Below, in pieces: positions 1 through 5,649 of a DNA stretch of 7,424 nucleotides. Location: assembly GCA_964430875.1 (NCBI GenBank), contig CAYSHP010000097.1, positions 1-7,424 of the forward strand. Reading direction: 5' to 3'. Source of the stretch: M55B127 sp035269185. GTDB lineage: Bacteria > Bacillota > Halanaerobiia > Halanaerobiales > M55B127. A program made the translations under genes and the position numbers. The notes below the pieces were generated by a model. The model was not told the DNA's origin. It did not search any database and worked only from the letters and a program-made list of their open reading frames with translations. Numbering within the stretch: the stretch's first letter is position 1; every line of letters begins with the position of its first letter.

Positions 1-6
1 CTCCTT
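1..6 (-). promoter_or_regulatory. possible ribosome binding site of the next gene downstream
   Basis: The minus strand reads AAGGAG at 6-1, inside the last visible holB codons. This would suit the next gene starting just outside the window and overlapping or closely following holB. In many Firmicutes that gene is ricT (yaaT, PSP1 domain), but nothing of it can be seen here. It could equally be chance Lys-Lys-Glu codons. Confidence 0.3.
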
Positions 7-987
7 TTTATTTCTTATCTTCAGTAATAAAGAAGGGAATAAAAGTTCCTTCTTTACATTTCTGCTATAATAATCTCGGTAATTGTTAATTAATTTAATC
101 AATTCATACAGTTTTTCGGTCGAATAATTTTCGGATGCTTTTTTAATTAAATTATCAAAGTCAAAATTTATTAAACCATTATTTCCATTTCTTTGCATCA
201 CAAGTATGTCTCTAAAATAGCTTAAAATTAATTCAAACAATGGAAATTCCGAATCATTTAACTTAACTAATTCATCCGCTGAATTAAATATTTCGAAATT
301 ATCTTTACTATTAATATTTGCAAATAATTCAATCACTTTATTTCTATTTTCTATGAAATCATTTTTAAAAGCTAATTTAACAGCTTTTTTATACTTACCT
401 CTTGATAATGTAGCATATAAATTTGCATCGCCTGGTTTAAAATCTTTTTTTTCTATAAGATAATCTTTGACTACCTCTATCGGTTGATTATGCAACTTAA
501 CTTCCTGACATCTAGAAATAATTGTTGGAATTAATTCATTTTTATTTTCATTGGTTAAAATTATTATTGCATATTCCGGTGGTTCTTCTAGGGTCTTTAA
601 TAAACTATTTTTAGCTTGCATAGTCATTTTTTCAGCTTCATCGATGATATACACCTTATAATCTGATTCATAAGGTTTATAACTAATCTCTTTTTGCAGT
701 TCTCTAATTTGTTCTATCAAAATATTTTTGTGGTCATCTTCTACTGTTATTTTATGAAAATCAGGATGATTCCCATGTGCAAATTTTTTACAACTTAGAC
801 ACTCACCACAGCCATCAGCAACATTATTTTCACAAAAAATAGCTTGGGCAAATTCTTCAGCCATCTCGGATTTGCCCAAACCATTATTTCCCGTAAAAAG
901 ATAAGCATGACTAATTCGATTTTTTTTAATAGAATCTTTCAGTATTCTTTTTGTCTTGGTTTGTCCTGGTATATTATTAAAACTCAT
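1..987 (-). CDS. holB: DNA polymerase III delta' subunit (clamp loader), partial at 3' end
   Basis: Clamp-loader delta' subunit: with tau/gamma and delta it opens the sliding clamp and places it on primed DNA in the cytoplasm. My translation gives 329 codons from ATG 987 to the window edge with no stop, so the 3' end is missing, probably only slightly (family length about 320-330). Visible in order: RISHAYLF (24-31), Walker A GNNGLGKS (33-40), a four-cysteine zinc module C52, C60, C63, C66, Walker B IIDEAEKM (114-121), sensor-1 TN (145-146), arginine-finger SRC (158-160), then a helical C-terminal domain. SRC and the shorter length separate it from DnaX, its paralogue in this window. The start has AGGAG at 994-998. 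Last gene of the tmk-darA-holB unit, 19 bases after darA. The Walker A looks intact, although delta' of Escherichia coli does not hydrolyse ATP. Confidence 0.93.
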   Translation of the reverse strand, partial: MSFNNIPGQTKTKRILKDSIKKNRISHAYLFTGNNGLGKSEMAEEFAQAIFCENNVADGCGECLSCKKFAHGNHPDFHKITVEDDHKNILIEQIRELQKEISYKPYESDYKVYIIDEAEKMTMQAKNSLLKTLEEPPEYAIIILTNENKNELIPTIISRCQEVKLHNQPIEVVKDYLIEKKDFKPGDANLYATLSRGKYKKAVKLAFKNDFIENRNKVIELFANINSKDNFEIFNSADELVKLNDSEFPLFELILSYFRDILVMQRNGNNGLINFDFDNLIKKASENYSTEKLYELIKLINNYRDYYSRNVKKELLFPSLLLKIRNKKE

Positions 988-1006
988 TAAAATCTCCTAT
1001 CATTAC

Positions 1007-1354
1007 TTACATTTTGAGAAACTGTTCCACATCCATAATAAATACGGTTGCTCCCCCGATTTTAACTTCCATGGGGAATGAATAGTAACTTTCCATCGAA
1101 TTAGCTACTGGAGACATGGGAGCAATTGTTTTTTTCCGTGCCTGACAGTTTTCTTTGATAATCTCTAAAACTTCATCAACATGATCTTCATCGGTACCAA
1201 TCATAAAGGTAGTGTTACCTTCTCTTAAAAAGCCACCAGTAGTTGCCATCTTGGTTGCTTTAAAGTTTGAGCTACTTAGAGCCTCCATCAAATCATGAGC
1301 ATCATGATCATGAACCACAGCAATTACCATTTTAACGGTTTTACTTTCACTCAT
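1007..1354 (-). CDS. darA: cyclic-di-AMP receptor, PII-like (DarA/YaaQ family)
   Basis: A 115-residue PII-like protein that forms trimers and binds cyclic-di-AMP in Firmicutes; its downstream partner is not established to my knowledge. It aligns from memory along its whole length with B. subtilis DarA (109 residues): IAVVHDHDA at 11-19, NFKATKMATTGGFLREGNTT at 30-49, FMIG at 50-53, IAPMSPV near 77-83 and GGATVF near 99-104. The ligand-loop residues reported for DarA appear as N30, T34, F42, L43, N47 and G53; the DarA arginine R26 is a lysine here (K32). The protein has about six extra N-terminal residues. ATG 1354 is supported by AAAGGAGG-type spacing. The start overlaps the tmk stop as ATGA, implying translational coupling, and holB follows 19 bases later. 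The yaaR gene found between yaaQ and holB in Bacillus is absent. Confidence 0.95.
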   Translation of the reverse strand: MSESKTVKMVIAVVHDHDAHDLMEALSSSNFKATKMATTGGFLREGNTTFMIGTDEDHVDEVLEIIKENCQARKKTIAPMSPVANSMESYYSFPMEVKIGGATVFIMDVEQFLKM

Positions 1355-1977
1355 AATAACTCCTCCTTTACTGCCTTTAAAACATCCTGAAAAATTTCTT
1401 CAGGAGGTCTACTGGCGTCTATTATTTTAAAACGTTCTTCTTTATCAGCCATCTTTAAATAGGAATCTCTAACTCGTTTATGAAAATCAATTAGTTCTCT
1501 TTCTAGGCGGTCACCCGTTTTATCCGGGGTTAAATCTCTTGCCCTTTTCAATCCTTCTCTCACATCTAAATCTAAAAGAATCGTTAAATCCGGCCAATAG
1601 TCTCTAATTACCCATTCATTAATTTCTCTAACCATTTTCATATCAAGCCTTCTGCCATGGCCCTGATATGCAATATTGGAATCTATATATCTATCAGAAA
1701 TAACGATCTTGCCATCTTCTACTGCTGGTATAATTTTTTCAACTACATGTTGAGACCTATCAGCAGCATAGAGAAGTATTTCTGTACGATCATCCATCTG
1801 ATGGTGAATTGGATCCAATAATATCTGTCTGATTTTTTTACCGATCTTGGTACCTCCAGGTTCCTTTGTAAAGAGTACTTCATAATTCATCTTCTTTAAT
1901 TTTTTTGTTAATAATTTCATTTGAGTTGATTTGCCTGAACCCTCAATACCTTCAAATGTTATAAAAAAGCCTGCCAT
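1351..1977 (-). CDS. tmk: thymidylate kinase
   Basis: dTMP kinase: ATP + dTMP gives ADP + dTDP, the obligatory step to dTTP for DNA synthesis. The 208 residues carry the P-loop EGIEGSGKST (9-18), the substrate motif TKEPGGT (37-43), R74 in AADRSQH, the DRY motif SDRYIDSNIAYQG (94-106, Q105 near the thymine), and a LID segment with basic residues ending in GDRLERE. A P-loop without arginine plus an arginine-bearing LID is the usual bacterial type. I chose ATG 1977 because AGGAG lies nine bases upstream and the protein then starts MAGFFITFEG, as is typical. A GTG at 2010 would add 11 residues but places the ribosome binding site inside the gene. It heads an apparent operon with darA and holB, behind the promoter at 2030-2058. 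Confidence 0.96.
   Translation of the reverse strand: MAGFFITFEGIEGSGKSTQMKLLTKKLKKMNYEVLFTKEPGGTKIGKKIRQILLDPIHHQMDDRTEILLYAADRSQHVVEKIIPAVEDGKIVISDRYIDSNIAYQGHGRRLDMKMVREINEWVIRDYWPDLTILLDLDVREGLKRARDLTPDKTGDRLERELIDFHKRVRDSYLKMADKEERFKIIDASRPPEEIFQDVLKAVKEELL
1361..1369 (-). promoter_or_regulatory. ribosome binding site of darA, inside the tmk 3' end
   Basis: The minus strand reads AAAGGAGGA seven bases before the darA ATG and lies wholly in tmk codons. It fixes the darA start at 1354 rather than at the internal ATG of residue 9, and suggests that ribosomes finishing tmk reinitiate there. Confidence 0.8.
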
Positions 1978-1986
1978 CCAGAATGA

Positions 1987-1996
1987 CTCCTCTCCT
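1987..1996 (-). promoter_or_regulatory. ribosome binding site deciding the tmk start
   Basis: The minus strand reads GGAGAGGAGT just ahead of ATG 1977, with the second AGGAG nine bases from it. No comparable purine tract precedes the alternative GTG at 2010, so the shorter protein is preferred. Confidence 0.75.
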
Positions 1997-2029
1997 AAAC
2001 GGTTAACCACATCTTACATTTCTGAACTA

Positions 2030-2058
2030 ATAATATCATATTAATAGGGGTATTTCAA
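2030..2058 (-). promoter_or_regulatory. sigma-A promoter of tmk-darA-holB
   Basis: The minus strand has -35 TTGAAA (2058-2053), a 17-base spacer and -10 TATTAT (2035-2030). Each box is one mismatch from consensus. A TGA directly before the -10 makes an extended -10 (TGnTATTAT). Transcription would start near 2023, giving a leader of roughly 45 bases. It lies just after the trxB terminator, so tmk, darA and holB look independently transcribed. Recognised by eye only. Confidence 0.7.
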
Positions 2059-2076
2059 TTAAGTTAAAACCTATAT

Positions 2077-2114
2077 TAAAATAAGAAAAGACCAGCAAAA
2101 CCTTTATGCTGGTC
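2077..2114 (-). terminator. intrinsic terminator of trxB
   Basis: A perfect 8-bp stem, GACCAGCA pairing with TGCTGGTC (2107-2114 and 2090-2097), has a 9-base loop. On the minus strand it is followed by TTTTCTTATTTTA (2089-2077). Stem plus U-tract has the correct polarity for the end of trxB, 26 bases after its stop codon. The plus-strand side of the stem lacks a comparable T-run. Confidence 0.88.
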
Positions 2115-2140
2115 GTAGAATTCTCTTATTTAATTTAATT

Positions 2141-3070
2141 TTAATAACCTATCAGATACTTATCTACCTGCATAGCTGCTTTGGCACCTGTACCGGCTGC
2201 AACAATTACCTGATTAAAATCAGGTTCCTGTACATCACCAGCAGCAAATATTCCATCTTTGTTGGTACGTTGTTTTTCATCTGTAATTATATAATTCTTT
2301 TCATCTAAATCTATTTGGCCTTTGAATATCTCAGTTCTGGGATCATAACCAACTGCCATAAATAAGCCTTTAATATCAATATTCTTCCGCTCATTTGTCT
2401 TATTATTTTCAATAATTATACCATCTAAGTGTTTATCTCCCTTAAGTTCCTTAACTTCTGAGCTCCAAAGAATTTCAACTTTTTCATTATCTTTAATACG
2501 GTCGGCTAAAATCTTGTCTCCTCTCAGCTTATCTCTTCTGTGAATTAGATAAACTTTTGAGGCAAATTTAGTTAAAAAGTCAGCCTCTTCAATAGCCACA
2601 TTTCCTCCACCAACAACAGCAACTTCTTTTCCTTTAAAGAAAGCTCCATCACAGGTAGCACAGTATGAGATACCGTTACCGGTTAATTCTTCTTCTCTAT
2701 ATAAACCCAATCTTTTCGCTTCTGAACCAGTTGCAATAATAACAGATTCTGCTTCATATTTACCGGAATCTGTTTCAAGAATATAGGGTTTTTCTTCAAA
2801 TTGAACATTTTCAACTATTTCAAAAACCATTCTGGTTCCAAACTTTTCTGCCTGTTCAGTAATCTTTTCCATAATCTCAAATCCACCGATTCCATCCGGA
2901 AAGCCAGGATAGTTTTCTAAATCAGGAGTTAAAGTTATCTGTCCGCCTGGTTCTGGCCCATTAATGACTAATGGTTCCAAACCGGCTCTAGAAGTATAAA
3001 TTGCTGAAGTGAGTCCGGCGGGTCCTCCACCTATAATAATTAATTTTTCTTTTTGAATATTATCAGACAT
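2141..3070 (-). CDS. trxB: thioredoxin reductase (NADPH, FAD)
   Basis: Cytoplasmic flavoenzyme passing electrons from NADPH through FAD and a redox disulfide to thioredoxin, which serves ribonucleotide reductase and thiol repair. The 309 residues show the FAD dinucleotide fold GGGPAGLTSAIY (14-25), PGGQ (41-44), ENYPGF (52-57), the active-site pair C137-A-T-C140 followed by D141, the NADPH fold GGGNVAIEEA (154-163) with HRRDKLR (177-183) for the 2'-phosphate, and C-terminal AAGDV (about 276-280). The HRRxxxR motif favours NADPH over ferredoxin- or NADH-linked relatives. ATG 3070 is eight bases after GAGGAG. ATG 3073, one codon earlier, is also possible; ATG 3103 lies upstream of the ribosome binding site and is unlikely. 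The gene sits alone between guaB and tmk, with its own promoter, a probable Rex site and a terminator. Confidence 0.95.
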   Translation of the reverse strand: MSDNIQKEKLIIIGGGPAGLTSAIYTSRAGLEPLVINGPEPGGQITLTPDLENYPGFPDGIGGFEIMEKITEQAEKFGTRMVFEIVENVQFEEKPYILETDSGKYEAESVIIATGSEAKRLGLYREEELTGNGISYCATCDGAFFKGKEVAVVGGGNVAIEEADFLTKFASKVYLIHRRDKLRGDKILADRIKDNEKVEILWSSEVKELKGDKHLDGIIIENNKTNERKNIDIKGLFMAVGYDPRTEIFKGQIDLDEKNYIITDEKQRTNKDGIFAAGDVQEPDFNQVIVAAGTGAKAAMQVDKYLIGY

Positions 3071-3078
3071 CATATCAT

Positions 3079-3086
3079 CTCCTCTT
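3079..3086 (-). promoter_or_regulatory. ribosome binding site deciding the trxB start
   Basis: The minus strand reads AAGAGGAG, eight bases before ATG 3070 and five before ATG 3073. It rules against the in-frame ATG at 3103, which would encode ten or eleven extra residues (MWNVYLRGDD...) not typical of the family. Confidence 0.75.
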
Positions 3087-3111
3087 AAATAGACATTCCA
3101 CAATCTATTCT

Positions 3112-3139
3112 AATATATTAACTAAATGATGGCTGTTAA
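3112..3139 (-). promoter_or_regulatory. candidate sigma-A promoter of trxB
   Basis: The minus strand has -35 TTAACA (3139-3134), a 16-base spacer and -10 TATATT (3117-3112), each one mismatch from consensus. Transcription would begin near 3105, giving a leader of about 35 bases containing the ribosome binding site. The region is AT-rich, so chance similarity is possible. The -35 box coincides with one arm of the dyad at 3133-3150. Confidence 0.5.
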
Positions 3140-3150
3140 ATTCTTAACAA
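3133..3150 (-). promoter_or_regulatory. probable Rex (NADH/NAD+ redox repressor) operator before trxB
   Basis: The minus strand reads TTGTTAAGAATTTAACAG, which matches the clostridial Rex operator TTGTTAANNNNTTAACAA at 13 of the 14 defined positions (only the last base differs). The core TGTTAA-N4-TTAACA is a perfect dyad. It covers the candidate trxB -35 box, so a bound Rex dimer would block RNA polymerase; Rex is known to release DNA when NADH rises. No rex gene is in the window, so the regulator is inferred. Confidence 0.55.
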
Positions 3151-3158
3151 TTTTTAGA

Positions 3159-4622
3159 TTAGTCTATACTATAATTAGGCGCTTCTTTTGTGATATCAAT
3201 ATCATGTGGATGACTTTCACGTAAACCTGCCGAAGTAATTCTAACAAATTCAGCATTTTCCTGTAGTGCAGAAATATCATTAGTACCACAGTAACCCATT
3301 CCAGAACGAAGTCCTCCTACTAATTGATAAATGGTATCAGCTAGTTTTCCTTTATAGGGAACACGGCCTTCAATTCCTTCCGGTACAAATTTTTCTTCTT
3401 TTTTACCTTCCTGGAAATATCTATCTTTACTACCTTTTTTCATGGCATCCACTGAACCCATACCTCTATAGACTTTATAACTTCTGCCTTTATATATCTC
3501 AAGTTCACCCGGGCTTTCTTCCGTTCCAGCCAAAAGACTGCCAATCATTACTGTATTTGCTCCTGCAGCTAATGCCTTTACAATATCTCCAGAATATTTT
3601 ATACCACCATCAGCAATTATTGTCTTGCCATGTTTTTTAGCTGCCTTAGCTGCTTCTGTAATGGCGGTAATCTGAGGTACACCTACCCCGGCTACTACTC
3701 TAGTTGTACAAATGGAACCTGGACCTACTCCTACTTTGACCACATCAGCTCCTGCTTTAATCAATTCCTCTGTTGCCTGAGCAGTAGCAACATTGCCGGC
3801 AATTAATGTAATCTCAGGAAATTTATTTTTAACATCTTTAACCAAATCATTTACTTTTGTAGAATGGCCGTGAGCTGTATCAACCACAACCACATCTGCC
3901 CCAGCTTCAAATACTGCTCTTATTCTATTAAAAGTATCTGGACCAGTTCCCACAGCTGCTCCCACTAATAGCTGACCATTTGCATCCTTAGCAGAATTAG
4001 GATATTTACGGGCTTTCTCAATATCTTTAATAGTAATTAAACCTTTTAAAACAAAGTTCTCATCAATTAAAGGAAGTTTTTCAATTTTATGTTTTTGTAA
4101 AACAGACTTTGCCTCTTCTACAGTTGTTCCTACCGGTGCAGTCACAAGTCCGTCTTTTGTCATAACTTCTTTTATGGGTCTATCAAAGTTTTGTTCAAAC
4201 CTTAAATCACGATTGGTTAAAATTCCAATTAACTTGTATTCATCATCAACAATAGGTACTCCTGAAATATGATACTTTGACATTAACTGCTCTGCTTCAT
4301 ATATCATATCATCCGGTCCCAGTGAGAATGGATCAACAATTACACCACTTTCAGATCTCTTTACTTTGTCAACTTCATCAGCTTGTTCTCTAATAGACAT
4401 GTTCTTGTGAATAATTCCTAAGCCACCCTGGCGGGCAATTGCAATTGCCAACCTGGATTCTGTCACAGTATCCATAGCTGCACTAATGATAGGAATATTC
4501 AGTGATATGTCTTCTGATAACTTTGTATTTACATTAACTTGTTTGGGCAAAACATCAGACTTTGCAGGTTGTAACAGTACGTCATCAAATGTTAATGCTA
4601 CTTTATCAAATCTTTCATCCAT
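3159..4622 (-). CDS. guaB: inosine-5'-monophosphate dehydrogenase
   Basis: Oxidises IMP to XMP with NAD+, the committed step of guanine nucleotide synthesis, as a cytoplasmic tetramer or octamer. At 487 residues it is of usual length and has the split-barrel layout: N-terminal barrel part with LTFDDVLLQPA (10-20), two CBS domains (about 94-150 and 155-205) that in this family bind adenine or guanine nucleotides, then the rest of the barrel. The catalytic loop GVGPGSICTTR (298-308) holds nucleophile C305, and the mobile flap has the Arg-Tyr dyad R401-Y402 in GSKDRYFQ plus EGIEGRVPYKG (415-425). The CBS pair separates it from most GMP reductases. The start at 4622 has AGAGGTGAG upstream. The gene lies 88 bases after recR, behind a terminator-like hairpin. 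No clear promoter or guanine riboswitch is visible, and no terminator separates it from trxB. Confidence 0.97.
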   Translation of the reverse strand: MDERFDKVALTFDDVLLQPAKSDVLPKQVNVNTKLSEDISLNIPIISAAMDTVTESRLAIAIARQGGLGIIHKNMSIREQADEVDKVKRSESGVIVDPFSLGPDDMIYEAEQLMSKYHISGVPIVDDEYKLIGILTNRDLRFEQNFDRPIKEVMTKDGLVTAPVGTTVEEAKSVLQKHKIEKLPLIDENFVLKGLITIKDIEKARKYPNSAKDANGQLLVGAAVGTGPDTFNRIRAVFEAGADVVVVDTAHGHSTKVNDLVKDVKNKFPEITLIAGNVATAQATEELIKAGADVVKVGVGPGSICTTRVVAGVGVPQITAITEAAKAAKKHGKTIIADGGIKYSGDIVKALAAGANTVMIGSLLAGTEESPGELEIYKGRSYKVYRGMGSVDAMKKGSKDRYFQEGKKEEKFVPEGIEGRVPYKGKLADTIYQLVGGLRSGMGYCGTNDISALQENAEFVRITSAGLRESHPHDIDITKEAPNYSID

Positions 4623-4660
4623 TTTTTAACTCACCTCTCTTTTTTTGGAAAATATTATTT

Positions 4661-4697
4661 AATATAAAAATAAACCCCAGGATAAAATCCTAAGGGT
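4661..4697 (-). terminator. intrinsic terminator after recR (or attenuator before guaB)
   Basis: On the minus strand ACCC-TT-AGGAT, a TTT loop and ATCCT-G-GGGT form a stem of about ten pairs, with one wobble and one bulge (4697-4674). It is followed by TTATTTTTATATT. It lies 13 bases past the recR stop and would end the dnaX-yaaK-recR transcript. The stem is imperfect, so read-through into guaB is plausible. Confidence 0.72.
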
Positions 4698-4710
4698 CAT
4701 TAATAATAAG

Positions 4711-5313
4711 TTAATATTTTATTTCTCTTCTACCTTCCAATGCTTTAGACAGGGTGATTTCGTCGGCAAATTCTAAATCTCCACCAACCGGTAAGCCGTG
4801 TGCAATTCGAGTAACCTCTAAATCAAGAGGTTTTAGTAACTTAGCAATATACATTGCAGTGGCATCTCCCTCAGCATTAGGGTCTGTAGCTACAATCACT
4901 TCTTTAATCCCTTCCTTTAAGCGAGGAAGTAGATTTTTTATCTTTATTTCATCAGGGCCTATGCCATCCATTGGTGAGATAGCTCCATGTAATACATGGT
5001 ATAGACCGTTATATTCACCTGTTCTTTCCATAGCAATAACATCTTTGGGACTTTCTACTACACAAATCGTTTCTTGATCCCTTTCTTCCGAAGTACAGTA
5101 TTCACAGGGATCTTTTTCTGTAAGGTTGTTACAAATTGAACAGTATTTAATCTTTTCTCTGGCATCAACTATTGCCTCTGCCAAATCTTTTACTTCTTGT
5201 TTAGAACGACCTAGTAGATAAAATGAAAGTCTGCGGGCAGTTTTTTGGCCTATTCCGGGTAATTTGCTCAATTCACCTATTAATCTTCCCACAGGACCCG
5301 GATAATATTTCAT
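4711..5313 (-). CDS. recR: recombination mediator protein RecR
   Basis: Works with RecO (and RecF) to load RecA onto SSB-coated single-stranded DNA at gaps during recombinational repair. The 200 residues are full length: helix-hairpin-helix LPGIGQKTARRLSFYLL (18-34), a four-cysteine zinc finger C58, C61, C70, C73, a Toprim domain (about 81-175) with E87 in VVESPKD and the acidic motif DPNAEGDATA (144-153), and the C-terminal GGDLEFADEITLSKALEGR (177-195). ATG 5313 directly follows the yaaK stop codon with no spacer. Only a weak GGGT-type ribosome binding site is seen inside yaaK, so translation is probably coupled. The dnaX-yaaK-recR order is conserved in many bacteria. Confidence 0.97.
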   Translation of the reverse strand: MKYYPGPVGRLIGELSKLPGIGQKTARRLSFYLLGRSKQEVKDLAEAIVDAREKIKYCSICNNLTEKDPCEYCTSEERDQETICVVESPKDVIAMERTGEYNGLYHVLHGAISPMDGIGPDEIKIKNLLPRLKEGIKEVIVATDPNAEGDATAMYIAKLLKPLDLEVTRIAHGLPVGGDLEFADEITLSKALEGRREIKY

Positions 5314-5622
5314 TTAAAACATACCCGGCAGGTTCATACCGCCAGTCATTTGTCCCATCTTTTCATTTAATTCTTCAGTTGCATCACGCATAGCTTCATT
5401 AACTGCAGCCAAAATTAGGTCTTCTAACATTTCAACATCTTCTGGGTCTAAAACATCTTCGTCAATCTGTAAATCCAAAAGTTCTTTTTTCCCATTAACC
5501 AGGGCCTTCACAGCTCCGCCGCCTGAAGTAGCCTCATAAGTCTTATTTTCGAGTTCTTCCTGCATTTCTGACATTTTTGCCTGCATTTTCTGAGCCTGTT
5601 TCATAAGTTTGTTCATATTCAT
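5314..5622 (-). CDS. yaaK: nucleoid-associated protein, YbaB/EbfC family
   Basis: Small DNA-binding protein of the YbaB/EbfC family, a dimer thought to bind and bridge DNA and often linked with RecR; the precise role is unsettled. The 102 residues show the typical N-terminal coiled helix rich in Met, Gln and Lys (NKLMKQAQKMQAKMSEMQEE, about 3-22), the conserved turn ATSGGGAVKALVNG near 31-44, an acidic stretch DEDVLDPEDVEMLEDLI, and a Gly/Met-rich tail ending LPGMF. ATG 5622 is eight bases after a near-perfect AAGGAGG; the preceding TTG (5625) would be only five bases away and is less likely. It sits 27 bases after dnaX and abuts recR. Confidence 0.95.
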   Translation of the reverse strand: MNMNKLMKQAQKMQAKMSEMQEELENKTYEATSGGGAVKALVNGKKELLDLQIDEDVLDPEDVEMLEDLILAAVNEAMRDATEELNEKMGQMTGGMNLPGMF

Positions 5623-5630
5623 CAAAATTA

Positions 5631-5637
5631 CCTCCTT
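5631..5637 (-). promoter_or_regulatory. ribosome binding site of yaaK
   Basis: The minus strand reads AAGGAGG in the short dnaX-yaaK gap, eight bases before ATG 5622. It is one of the strongest ribosome binding sites in the window, fitting an abundant nucleoid-associated protein, and argues for ATG 5622 over TTG 5625. Confidence 0.8.
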
Positions 5638-5649
5638 AAGGTAAAATTT

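Noticed and set aside
2001..2008. Palindrome GGTTAACC in the tmk leader as an operator
   Set aside because: Eight bases is too short to support a call, and I know of no regulator site with this form here.
3134..3149. TGTTAA-N4-TTAACA as an intrinsic terminator after guaB
   Set aside because: The stem is only six A/T-rich pairs and no U-tract follows on the minus strand. The match to a Rex operator and the overlap with a promoter box explain it better.
4623..4710. Guanine/purine or other riboswitch ahead of guaB
   Set aside because: Only 88 bases are available, about a quarter taken by a simple hairpin, with no multi-helix junction or conserved aptamer core visible.
4754..5077. Plus-strand open frame of 107 codons
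   Set aside because: It lies wholly opposite recR, whose zinc-finger and Toprim motifs are intact. It has no recognisable motif and reads as an antisense shadow.
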